Source of the DNA: JBBABP01 sp041657585
GTDB taxonomy: Bacteria; Patescibacteriota; Gracilibacteria; Absconditabacterales; Absconditicoccaceae
DNA: 15,317 nt
Direction of reading: 5' to 3'
Assembly: GCA_041657585.1 (NCBI GenBank)
Contig: JBBABP010000026.1
Coordinates: 1-15,317, forward strand
Under the pieces are notes generated by a model. That model did no database searches. It worked only from the letters and a program-made list of their open reading frames with translations, and had not been told where the DNA came from. The first letter of the stretch is position 1. Every line of letters starts with the position of its first letter. This document shows positions 1 through 8,535 of the stretch, piece by piece. A program made the translations under genes and the position numbers.

Positions 1-2989
1 CAATGCCGTCACTATTTTGATAAACGACCTTATCAGACTGAACAATATTTTCTGATTTTGTAAATTCTTTGATATTCTGACTAATTTCTTTTAAATTTTT
101 CAAATAATTTTCATCAAATTGTTTATTTTCTACTATCAATTTTTGTAACTGATCTTCTCTTTGCATGCCGACAAAATCTATGTTTGCAATATAAGAAGTT
201 GTATCAAATTTTAATCTATACAAAAGAGTTTGAAATTTTTCATAAGCTTCAGCTTTGTAGACAATCAAAGGATCAAGCTGAGCATATCACATCAATCACA
301 CTTTGTCCCTCAGATATTCCATTTCATCTATATGTTTGACTCGCAAGGTATCAATATGATAAAGATAAACATCTTTGAAAACTTGATATAATTTTTCTTT
401 GTCAGGCAAATTTAATTTATTTTTTAACTGCTCAGTAACGTATTTAGAAAATTCTGTTTTCAATTCATCAAAACTAATTGTTTGAAATTTTTCGAAATCA
501 GCAGAACTTAAATTCAAAGAAAATTCCTTGTTCATCAAGTTTAAAAATTCATTTGTAGTCTGATTTAATTTTTGAGCATCTTGAATTTGTTTTTGAACTA
601 TTTCTGTCATATTTTTATCTATCTCTATTTTACAATTTTGAACAAATTGATCTTTTAATTCATCATTATTTTCTGTTAAAATAATTGAATCTCTTCTTTT
701 GTAAATTGCCAATCTTTGAATATTGATCACACTATCATAATCGAACAAATGTTTTCTGATCCCAAAATGTCGTCATTCCATTTGTTTTTGTGCTCTAACA
801 ATTGAGCTTGTGAATTGACTTTGAGTAAGTTCCAAATTTTCCAAATCTGATTTACCCAAAAGTAATGCTGCCATTGATTGGATTCTTTCTCATCACATTT
901 TCCTCATAATCAAGTCATCCAAAGACACAAAAAATACTGAAATTCAAGGATCTCATTGTCTTCATGCACGTCATCTCAACTGATTATCTATTCTTCTTGA
1001 TTCATGTTTTTCTGTTCAAAGTATAAACAATCCATAATGAAAATCTTTTGAAATGATTTCTATTTTTTTGCTGGAATCGCTTGGCTTGAAAATAATTTCC
1101 GCGAAGGCTTGAATATTTTGTTTCTTGAATTTATTGAATTTTATTTTAAATGAAATGCCATCGATTTCTGTCCGATTATTTTCTGCATTTCTTATTTGTT
1201 CATCTGTCATTCCCCATTCACGTCTAAGTCAATCCATAGTTAATTCAAATTCTACACTTGAATAAACCGTAGCCGAAACGCCGAAAAGTGTGTCAGATTT
1301 TTTGTCTGTAGATTTTAATTGTTTCTTTACTCGTTTTGCGTAATTGTCCGCTAATTTTTCATTCAGTCATTTTTCAAGTTTGATGTCGGTTCATCTTCAT
1401 GCCATATTTGTAGCCACTACAACGCTTTTATATTTTCATGCTTGAGAAACTATGTGCGCCTCCTGTTCATGAAATTTAGCATTCAAAACGTAGTGAGTAA
1501 TTGCTTCTTTTTCCAAAATTCTTGAAACATATTCTGATGTTGTAATTGATGAAGTTCAAATCAAAATAGGCTGACCTATTTCATTTACGAACTGAATATA
1601 TTCTTTTACGAATTTCCATTTTGCATTTTGATTGAAATATACTTTATCATTTTTATCTACTCTAATTGTTGGTTTATTCGTTGGGATTTCCAAAACCGAT
1701 AATTCATAAATTTTCTCAAATTCTTCTCATTCAGTCAAAGCCGTACCAGTCATTCAAGCCAGCTTTTTGTATTGTTTAAAAAAGTTTTGGTAAGTGATTG
1801 TTGCTAAAGTTTTTGATTCTCTTTGAATTTGTACTCATTCTTTGGCTTCTATCGCTTGATGAAGTCATTCAGAAAATCTTCTACCTGGCATTGTACGTCA
1901 AGTGTGTTCGTCTACAATTAATATTTCTCAGTCTTTGACTATATATTCTTTATCTCTTTCGTAAACAGAATTTGCTCTAAGTGCATTTTCCATATGATGA
2001 ATTTCTTCGTATCCAAGGTCTTTATAAACATTTTCTACTCACAAAAGTTCTTCTAATTTTTGGATTCATCTGGAACTCAAAGAAGCTGTTTTGGTTTTTT
2101 CATCGATATAATAATCACCATCTTCTTCTTCATTTTTAGTTTTATCGTCATTTAAAAGTTCTTGCAAAAGTCATTTGGAAACTTTCTTTTTTTTGGTACA
2201 AGGGACTAAAGTTTTTACTATTTTGGAATAATAAACATATTTTTCCGTAGCTTCTTCGTTCGGTTCAGAAATAATTAAAGGCGTTCTCGCCTCATCGATC
2301 AAGATACTATCTATTTCATCAACTATAGAATAATTTAATGGCCTTCGTATCAAAGATCTGTCTTTCATAGATCTAACTAAATTATCTCTAAGATAATCAA
2401 ATCATAATTCAGAATTTTCTACATAAGTTATATCTTTGGAATATTCTGTGCGTCTATTTTGCAATGGCGTTCATTTCGTCACACAACCACAAGTAAGTCA
2501 AAGTCGATTGTAGACATATCACATCCATTGAGCATCACGAGAAGCCAAATAATCGTTGACTGTAACAACATGAACTCAATTTCACGTTAAAGCGTTTAAA
2601 TATACTGGCATAACAGCAACCAAAGTTTTTCATTCTCAAGTTTTCATTTCTGTGACAATTCATTTGTGCAAAATTATTCAACCTAATAATTGGACATCAT
2701 AAGGTATCATATTCCAAATTTGCATTTCTCATTTAATTTCGATTTCATTCCCGGCCATTCTTTTGCAAGCTTGTTTGACAACAGCAAAAGCTTCAGGTAA
2801 AATCTGATCCAAAGTTTCTCATTTAGCTACTCTATCTCTAAATTCCTGTGTTTTGTCTTTGATTTGATCGTCAGTTAGAGTGTTATATTCTTCGTAAAAA
2901 ACATTTATCTCTTTGACGATTGGCAATAATTTTTTGATTTGTTTGTTGTTGTAATCACTAGAAATCAGGTTAATAATCCGATTAAACAT
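1..2989 (-). CDS. secA: Preprotein translocase ATPase SecA, 3' end beyond the window
   Basis: SecA is the motor that drives unfolded secretory proteins through SecYEG. 996 codons are visible from the ATG at 2989; the C-terminus lies off the left edge. Walker A TGEGKT is at residues 117-122, the DEID/DEARTPL block near 223, NMAGRGTDI near 527, and GTEKHESRRIDNQLRGRAGRQGD from residue 659. The scaffold motif GLMGYAQLDPL follows later. TGA codes for both Walker A glycines and several glycines of motif VI, so the gene needs UGA=Gly. The stretch between GRGTDI and GTEKHES is about 125 residues, against about 50 in E. coli SecA as I recall it, so there is a lineage-specific insertion in the second nucleotide-binding domain. 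At 996+ residues it is longer than the usual 800-900. An upstream promoter suggests separate transcription from the toxin-antitoxin pair. Identity is certain. Confidence 0.98.
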
Positions 2990-3032
2990 TATTTGAGTAA
3001 ATTTAAGAATTTAAAAAAATTTCTGAAGAAAA

Positions 3033-3060
3033 AGTATAGCAAAATCTGAATGTAAAACAA
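3033..3060 (-). promoter_or_regulatory. Probable sigma70-type promoter of secA
   Basis: On the minus strand a -35-like TTGTTT is followed after 16 nt by TATACT, with an upstream TG giving an extended -10 (TGCTATACT). It lies 44 nt before the secA ATG and after the stop of the toxin gene. The call is by sequence pattern only, in very AT-rich DNA. Confidence 0.5.
3041..3056 (-). repeat. 16-nt element TTTACATTCAGATTTT, copy 1 (upstream of secA)
   Basis: The minus-strand 16-mer TTTACATTCAGATTTT sits inside the secA promoter, between and overlapping the -35 and -10 hexamers. An identical copy occurs at 4322-4337, upstream of the toxin-antitoxin operon. A shared regulator site, possibly for the HTH antitoxin, would explain it, but chance or promoter duplication are alternatives. 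Confidence 0.4.
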
Positions 3061-3086
3061 TAGAAAAAAGTTAAAAATTAATGATA

Positions 3087-3458
3087 TTAATCTGATAAAG
3101 ATTTTTTTCACTTCGCATATTTTTCAATCCTTTTTCTGTCTTCGTTATCTTTATCTGACTTAGTATATATTTCTAGAAATTGAATAAATTTTATTTCTTG
3201 TTTAGTGTCATCATAGATATAGATTATTCTAAGCTTTGAATTGCTTTGTAATGAACGACAAAATATTTTTCTCATTTTGAATATAGGCAAAAAAATATCT
3301 TCGCTCAAATTATTTATTCTTTCTGTTTGTGGTAAAATAGGATTTATTTCCAACGCTTTTTTTACATCTTCAAAATCATCTACTAAAGATTGATATGCCT
3401 TACAAAATTGTTTAAATTCTTTTTGAAACTCATCACAAAAAGAAAAATTAATCTTCAT
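3087..3458 (-). CDS. RelE/ParE-superfamily toxin of a type II toxin-antitoxin pair
   Basis: 123 aa. The family acts as small ribosome-dependent or free mRNA endonucleases, or gyrase poisons in the ParE branch. The sequence shows the RelE/ParE layout: an MKINFS start, two helices rich in charged and aromatic residues, a central arginine-rich strand pair (KLRIIYIYDD), and the typical end block FLEIYTKSDKDNEDRKRIEKY. A TGA within the tail reads as Gly and the true stop is TAA, giving a tail of GKKSLSD. I chose the ATG at 3458. An in-frame GTG at 3470 would add four residues, and a TAA lies just before it, so no longer start exists. The 5' end overlaps the 3' end of the antitoxin gene, typical of translational coupling. 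Whether it cleaves mRNA cannot be told from sequence. Confidence 0.85.
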
Positions 3459-4191
3459 CCTTTCGTTCACTTACCGAATAAAGAGAATCACGGTAATTAA
3501 CTAGTCCATAAGAAATAGTATCTCAAATATTTTTGGTAGCTTTATAAGGCATGTCATTATGTGATCGATCACTCAATCGATCAGCGCTTTTATCAGCATA
3601 ATCTCTTATTACATTATCCATTTCCGTTATTTCTGTAGCAGAGAAAATGCTAATATCTGGAGCAATTAAAGGAATTATTCTTTGTTGTGTATAATTAAAA
3701 TAAGGTACTTGGATTTGTCTTATACTGCACTCTTGTTCCATCGCAGGCAAAATAATATCCATAATTTTTGGTGCAGGTCATTTTGGTAATTTTATATATT
3801 CTACATCTGTAATAGATTTCATATATTTTTCAAAGTGGTTGAAATCCAGAAAATATAATAATTTATTTAGAACGGTTTTTCAAACATTAGGTTTTTGGGC
3901 GCATTGATTGAGTATATATAAAAAGGCTTGTTTGAATTTATAAAAGGGATCTTCTTTTTTTGGTAAAACGTTTGTTTTAATTTTTTTTTCTGATTTTATT
4001 AAATCATCAAGACTCACTTCAAAAAGTTCTGAAATTTTTATCAATTCTGAATGTTTGAGTTCTCTTTCTCCTTGTTCAATTTGAGAAAATGTCACTCTAC
4101 TTACGCCGAGTGCTTTTGCAAAATCATCTTGTGATAAATTAGTTTTTTGTCTCAATTGTTTTATTTTTTCTCAAAGTTGTTTTTTATTCAT
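3448..4191 (-). CDS. XRE-type HTH antitoxin with C-terminal Panacea (SocA-like, DUF4065) domain
   Basis: 247 aa. Residues about 5-60 form a Cro/CI helix-turn-helix (LRQKTNLSQDDFAKALGV, then SRVTFSQIEQGER). From about residue 104 the protein has the Panacea signature: LNKLLYFLDFNHFEKY, then EYIKLPKGPAPKI. Panacea is known as a promiscuous antitoxin domain that neutralises unrelated toxins by direct binding, and HTH-Panacea proteins usually repress their own operon. Three TGA codons read as Gly join what would otherwise be three fragments. The stop overlaps the start of the RelE-like toxin gene, with the antitoxin first. Autoregulation is inferred from the HTH. An operator could lie in the spacer upstream, where a 16-nt sequence shared with the secA promoter occurs. 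Confidence 0.88.
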
Positions 4192-4321
4192 AATAGAAAA
4201 AATGAAAAGATAAATCATAAAAAATAGAATGATAATTTCTTATAAAGATTTCTATACGAGTTTCAATAGAAAATGAAATAAATCTATACCGTTTTTGTAA
4301 AAAAAGATTGAAAGTTTGAAA

Positions 4322-4337
4322 AAAATCTGAATGTAAA
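4322..4337 (-). repeat. 16-nt element TTTACATTCAGATTTT, copy 2 (upstream of toxin-antitoxin operon)
   Basis: Identical to 3041-3056 and in the same orientation. It lies about 130 bp upstream of the antitoxin ATG and 15 bp past the terminator-like hairpin, a reasonable position for a promoter or operator. Confidence 0.4.
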
Positions 4338-4352
4338 TTAGTGGAAAAATTG

Positions 4353-4377
4353 AACTACCTGGAAATTCCAGGTAGTT
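4353..4377 (-). terminator. Rho-independent terminator-like hairpin, possibly bidirectional
   Basis: A perfect 12-bp inverted repeat, AACTACCTGGAA / TTCCAGGTAGTT, around a single A. In practice this gives an 11-bp or shorter stem with a small loop. On the minus strand CAATTTTT follows, which would end transcripts from the dpnI side before the toxin-antitoxin operon. On the plus strand GC and seven or more T follow, an even better terminator, though no plus-strand gene feeds it. Confidence 0.7.
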
Positions 4378-4485
4378 GCTTTTTTTGCAACAACTGGTTT
4401 ATCAGAATTAGGAATATGCAAAAAATGCACATTGCTTTTTTTTATATTTAATTAAGTTATCTTTTATAAATTATAGGTTTTCAAT

Positions 4486-4504
4486 CTGTGTAAAAATTAC
4501 ACAG
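4486..4504. repeat. Perfect 8-bp inverted repeat with 3-nt loop
   Basis: CTGTGTAA - AAA - TTACACAG. There is no clear T-run after it on either strand, so an operator or a processed RNA hairpin is as likely as a terminator. It lies between the antitoxin gene and the 141-aa gene. Confidence 0.45.
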
Positions 4505-4667
4505 GTTCAATTCAATTTCCATTATCTAGTTTATCGATCTATGGGTTTTTACTCTATACATGATTAATAAGCATAAATATAATGTGATTATATTTTCTGG
4601 AATATAAATAAATGCTCGTGCATAATTAATAAGAAATTAGCTTCTTGGGATTTTTTGACTCGAAACA

Positions 4668-5093
4668 CTATCTATGCCTTTCAAATAATCCCAAAACATC
4701 TTCGTATGCTTCCGCTTTTCATCAAAAAAATTCATTTTCTCAATATTCTTCTATCTTTTCACTTTCACATAATTGTTTTTTATAAAGTTTTCTGTATTGC
4801 TTTGCTAAAGTTCTGATTTCATCATTTAATGATTCTTTGGTTATTTTTTCAATAAATCATTTAGACATCAATTTTAAGGTTTCTTCATATAAATTTTGTA
4901 AATTTTCTCGAAGCTCAAAAGTTTGATAAATTTCATCTTCTTTTATTAATTTCCATTCATTTGGTTCTATTTCAACAAAATCATCGTCTTCTGGAGTATA
5001 TTCTTTACACATAACTAAAAATGGAAAATAGAATTTAGGATGTTTGTGCAAATATTTTAAAATTTCTATAGCCAAATTTCTGTTTATTCTCAT
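4668..5093 (-). CDS. Hypothetical protein, 141 aa, downstream of dpnI
   Basis: I do not recognise this family. With TGA=Gly the frame runs from the ATG at 5093 to a TAG at 4668. The N-terminal half is acidic with aromatic patches (FPFLVMCKEY, EPNEWKLI), then come long charged helices (about residues 62-115). The end is rich in glycine and acidic residues, with FFGGKAEAYEDVLGLFE. There is no signal peptide, membrane segment or cysteine pair, so a soluble helical cytoplasmic protein is likely. It is the last gene of the leftward train holA to dpnI and is separated from dpnI by 89 bp holding a GATC cluster. Coding is supported by the coherent composition across four TGA codons. A role with DpnI is possible only by position. 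Confidence 0.7.
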
Positions 5094-5108
5094 TTCATTA
5101 ATTTTTAC

Positions 5109-5176
5109 GATCTAAAAATGATCGCGATCTAATAAATTCTCACAAAAGATCAAGTGGAAAGATCATTTTTGGGATC
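5109..5176. promoter_or_regulatory. Cluster of six GATC sites next to dpnI
   Basis: GATC occurs at 5109, 5120, 5126, 5148, 5161 and 5173, all within 68 bp; the 10-bp GATCGCGATC (5120-5129) is a perfect palindrome. In DNA this AT-rich one GATC per roughly 300-400 bp is expected. The cluster fills the spacer between the stop of dpnI and the next gene. GATC is the site DpnI cuts when adenine-methylated. The role is unknown. Confidence 0.5.
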
Positions 5177-5182
5177 CATTTT

Positions 5183-5941
5183 TTATAAAAGTTTATATTT
5201 TCATGAACTAATAAATTCTAAATATCATTTATTTCTTAAAAATTGTAGTTGCTGTCTTATTTTATCCTTTATGAAATTATTATTTGGATATTTTTGTTTT
5301 AATATATTTTCAAAATTATACATTTCTTGTAATGTAAAATCTTTTTTATTTAACATTTCTATACATTTCATTATATCCAAAATCCATCATTTTCATTCAA
5401 TAGATTTTGTTTCTCTCAAAAATAAAGTCTTTGTCCAATCATTTAAAATTTCTTTTTTATTTCTATAGCTTCAATTTTCTATGTAAAGAATTTTTCAACT
5501 TTGAGGTATTCAACTAAGTAAGATATTACATCAAATCCATCAAGCTCTTTTTGCTTTTTCTATTAATGGCTTTCTTTTTTCTATAATCTCAGGAATAAAA
5601 TAATGTTTTGGAATTACCATAAAATTTGATATTTCAAAATGTTTTGTGTAATTTAAAAAGAAAAAATTTGGATTATCATTACTTTTCAATCTTTGAATCA
5701 TCGTACTATAAGCTCAATCTGTTATTTTTTTTCATAAAGTTTTTCAAGACTTTAGTTCATAATCTTCTTTGCAAATATTACAATAAAAATCAGCGACTGG
5801 TTTATTATTATCATAATGATAGATGCTTTTTCAACAACTAGGACAAAAAATATTTTCTCAAGTCCAAAATTCAGTCATAACTCTAGTTTTTTGAGAATTA
5901 CTTTTATAATACTTAGCAATATTTATGTCGAGAAAAAACAT
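5183..5941 (-). CDS. dpnI: DpnI-type methyl-directed restriction endonuclease (cuts Gm6ATC)
   Basis: 252 aa, against 254 for Streptococcus pneumoniae DpnI as I recall it, and matching along its whole length. The N-terminal PD-(D/E)XK domain carries D51 and E62-L-K64 (VADFYCN, then ELKS), the counterparts of DpnI D53, E64 and K66. Zinc-binding pairs C33-x-x-C36 and C54-x-x-C57 surround it. The blocks NPNFFFLNYTKHFE and RAGWIGCNI are conserved. The C-terminal winged helix (from about residue 185, with IRQQLQFLR) in DpnI also reads the methylated site. At least ten TGA codons read as Gly; with the standard code it would look like debris. DpnI cleaves GATC only when the adenine is methylated on both strands, attacking Dam-methylated phage or foreign DNA, so the host must lack GATC adenine methylation. 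No methylase is in the window. The start is the ATG at 5941, 32 nt after the upstream stop. Confidence 0.95.
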
Positions 5942-5973
5942 TATTAACAAATATTTTTAAAAAATTTATAATC

Positions 5974-6861
5974 CTATATCCTCTCCCACTCTACTTCAAC
6001 TCCTTTCCCCTTCTGCAACATCCACATTAATCTCTTTTCCCTAATTAAGAAATTATTATGCCCAGTAAAATAAACCTTAACGCCATACCCTTTTCCCTTT
6101 CACCTTTCACCTAGTCACTGAAATATCTCTTCCAACTTTTCTATCCCGTGAAATTTAATTTTTTTGAAATTAAAAAACTTACTTATCGTTTTTTCGTAGT
6201 TAAAATATCCATAATTTAACGGAACGACAACATCTACCATTGCATCTTTGAAATATCTCAAATCAAATTTAATGACTTTGTTAACCATAAAATCTGAATA
6301 AGAAAGATAGTTTAGATAACTTTTCCAAAGTCAAACTTCTTTGCACCAATATGAAAATGGAAAATTAAATTTTTTGATTGATTTTTGATTTTCAGTCAGA
6401 TTAAATTCTTTTGATAAATCTGAAATTAATTCTTGAGCAACTTGAATATCGGTATAATCCCCTACCATTCAAATTTTGCCTACTAAAGAATATTTAAAAA
6501 CATAGTTTAATAAATAATTTTTAAATAACGGCAAAATATAAGAGCTTAAAGCCTGAAGCCCGCCTGCCTCTTTGGCAGGCTTAAAGCCTGAAGCTTGATG
6601 CTTAATGCTTTCTGCTTTCAGCTTTCAGCTTGAAGCTAAGAGCTTTAGCTCGTAAACTGGTGGTAAAATTATTTTCTCTACTCATTTTTTGATAAGAAAA
6701 TCAATTCATTTTTTTACGTTTGCGAAACTTTCGTCAAAAGTTTTGTCTCCGTATGGTCAATTAGAAAAATCATAATAAATAATGTATTCATTATCATATT
6801 TGTTTAAAAATTTGAACAGGCTTAGCATTTCATTTCATGAAGTTATTATTCAGATTTTCAT
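5974..6861 (-). CDS. Glutamate racemase (MurI)-fold protein without the catalytic cysteines
   Basis: 295 aa. The start region MKIGIITSGNEML followed by EYIIYYDFSNGPYGDK lines up with MurI (MKIGIFDSGVGG, then YYaDt-PYGdk), and VKKGIDFLIKKGVEKIIL with the strand before the first catalytic site. Where MurI has ACNTAS this protein has LPPVYE, where MurI has the GCTHYP block it has VVPLNYG, and the first aspartate (FDSG) is TSG. Known racemisation uses the two cysteines, so the protein is probably not an active racemase: a degraded copy, a pseudoenzyme or a changed activity. A low-complexity insertion (about residues 69-107) is encoded by DNA repeats. I chose the ATG at 6861 because it restores the MurI N-terminus; it overlaps the previous gene by 16 nt. 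The fold assignment is by motif alignment only. Confidence 0.65.
6544..6594. repeat. Direct repeat bracketing a hairpin, inside the racemase-like gene
   Basis: GCTTAAAGCCTGAAGC occurs at 6544-6559 and 6579-6594. Between them lies a hairpin GCCTGCC - TCTTT - GGCAGGC (6562-6580). Further degenerate AGCTTTCAGC words continue to about 6655. This is the most GC-rich patch nearby and looks like a spacer-type repeat inserted in frame into coding DNA. Confidence 0.75.
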
Positions 6862-7451
6862 TCAAGTTGATTTTTGAAATAAATATATTTGGTCATCAAA
6901 GGACCAAATTCTAAGACAGTTTTGATTTTTGATATTTGTTCTATATTATCCAATTGTCAGCTCAAAAGAAATACATATTTTTGTAAATTTGGCGATGAGG
7001 CATTGTCTCATGTGATTAAAATTAATTTTGATAATGTTTTTTCTAACTTAACTTTGTATGGATTTATTTGCATAAGAAAATATTTCAAAGATTTTTCCAA
7101 CAAATTATTCTGAAATGTTTGTATATTTGCTAAAATATTTAATCTCATTGCCTTGAGTTTATTTAATTTTTCTAATTTTGTTTTTTTGACTTCATTCCGA
7201 TAAGAAACGTCCTGTCTTTTGAAGATATATTCTTGGATTGTGTATAATTCTTTGGCTGTGTTTTTCATAATCTGAAGCAATGTATTGATATATTCTGAAC
7301 ATTTGTATCAATCAGATTTTTGTAAAGAAATTTTTATGCTACTCTGATCTATTTTGCAATACAAATTTTCTCAAACATCAGCAAAAGTATTTGTTTGGTA
7401 AATGCAAACAAACAATGCCGACACAAAAATTATTTTAACTATATTTTTCAT
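6846..7451 (-). CDS. Secreted or surface helical protein of unknown function
   Basis: 201 aa. An N-terminal signal peptide is clear: MKN, a hydrophobic core IVKIIFVSALFVCIY, then TNTFA with likely cleavage after residue 24. The mature part has two cysteines about 20 residues apart (LYCKI and KCSEY), then long lysine- and leucine-rich helices with coiled-coil character (about residues 65-145). I recognise no family. It starts 9 nt after the holA stop and overlaps the start of the racemase-like gene by 16 nt, so the three are very probably one transcript. Standard-code reading would yield only a 90-residue fragment of it. Confidence 0.8.
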
Positions 7452-7460
7452 TTTGTAATT

Positions 7461-8456
7461 TTACTCACTTATAAATTTTTTTATTCATAACCAAAAGTAA
7501 GTATCAGGCAATTTTCATGTTTTGATATTATAATCAAGTTCAACTAAATTGCGATAGATTTTTTTTATTAATTTTTCAGATTCTTTAATTTTTTCGATAT
7601 TTTTTAGATTTTTGCTAACAACGAAAGGGTGAATTTTGAGTATGCTTGTGATTTGCTTGGAATCCGTGATTCATTGTTTGTACAAATCAAGGATATAAAT
7701 ATAAATTTTCAATCATCGATAAAGCATACCAGCAAAAAGATTCCAATTTATTCAATCCTCTTTGATTTTGTCCAAGATTCCAATTGCCTTTTTTTTGCTT
7801 GATAATAGATTATCCAAAAAAGTAAATGAATCTGTTTGAACATCACCGAAAGTAATGTAATCTATAATTTTAGTATCAATTTCTTTTTGAGATTTAAAAT
7901 CACACCAAATTTTTAATTTTTCACATTCAAAATATATACGATAAAGGTCATCTCAAATTTTAATTAATAGATATTCAATTGCCTCGTCAGAAATTTTTAA
8001 TCAGCTTAATTGTTGTCTTACAAAATCTTTTAATTGAATTCATTTTAGTTTTTTGAACTCTTTTAATTGTGCGTTTTCAGATAAAAATTTATAAAATCTG
8101 ACTCTTTTGTCTGGTTTGTAGCTAACAAAAAGTAGTAAAGCATCTTCAGGGATTTTTCATAAATTTTTGATAAAATCTTCAATAAATTTTTCCAATGAAT
8201 CTAAAGTCCCTAATGAAAGTTTATTGGATTTGTCTGTATCAATTGGTAGACCAAAAAATATTATTAATTTTTTGGAACTAAACAATCATCATCAATAAAC
8301 AGATTGTTTAAATTGTTCTAAATCAAAATTCTCTACATTAAAAGAAAAAATTGACTCTGCTCAAAATTTAATAGCAAAATTATCTCTTCGTCTAAATAAT
8401 TCGTTGTTCAAAAGATATTTTTCTTCTCCTGTAAATAAATATACATTGTTTAACAT
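7461..8456 (-). CDS. holA: DNA polymerase III delta subunit
   Basis: 331 aa. HolA is the clamp-loader subunit that opens the beta sliding clamp. The sequence has the HolA layout: NVYLFTGEEKYLLNNEL at the start, where the degenerate P-loop lies, SSKKLIIFFGLP at the end of the first strand-helix unit, then the middle-domain block LKGIQLKDFVRQQL and the helical collar with YRIYFECEKLK and LYRGLKIYIYILDL. Length fits the family. The ATG at 8456 was chosen; a TTG one codon upstream is possible. It heads the leftward train and is divergent from yidD-fmt, with a repeat-rich 221-bp spacer between them that must hold both promoters. Confidence 0.88.
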
Positions 8457-8535
8457 CAAATCTTTTTTTAATATAAAACAATTAAATTTATCATTTTGAC
8501 TTGAATTTTCAACCGAGAATGACAAATAATATAAA

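Larger units (their letters stand above)
4192..4667. other. Spacer of 476 bp without a recognisable gene
   Basis: No open frame on either strand gives a protein I recognise, even with TGA=Gly. It contains the 16-nt element repeated from the secA promoter (4322-4337), a strong hairpin (4353-4377), a second hairpin (4486-4504), and an imperfect direct repeat CATGATTAATAAG / CATAATTAATAAG (4559-4571 and 4621-4633, 12 of 13 identical). It should hold the promoter of the toxin-antitoxin operon and the end of the dpnI transcription unit. Confidence 0.6.

Noticed and set aside
3108..3470. Toxin gene ending at the TGA at 3108
   Set aside because: TGA is Gly in this organism; the frame continues six codons further (KKSLSD) to a TAA at 3087.
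4559..4633. Near-identical 13-bp direct repeats CATGATTAATAAG / CATAATTAATAAG as attachment sites
   Set aside because: There is one mismatch, the sequence is AT-rich, only 49 bp lies between them, and there is no integrase or cargo; chance is likely.
5154..5468. Plus-strand ORF of 104 codons
   Set aside because: It lies antisense to the 3' half of dpnI and has a composition typical of an antisense shadow of an AT-rich gene.
6826..6828. ATG at 6828 as the start of the racemase-like gene
   Set aside because: The in-frame ATG at 6861 restores the MKIGIITSG strand that aligns with the MurI N-terminus.
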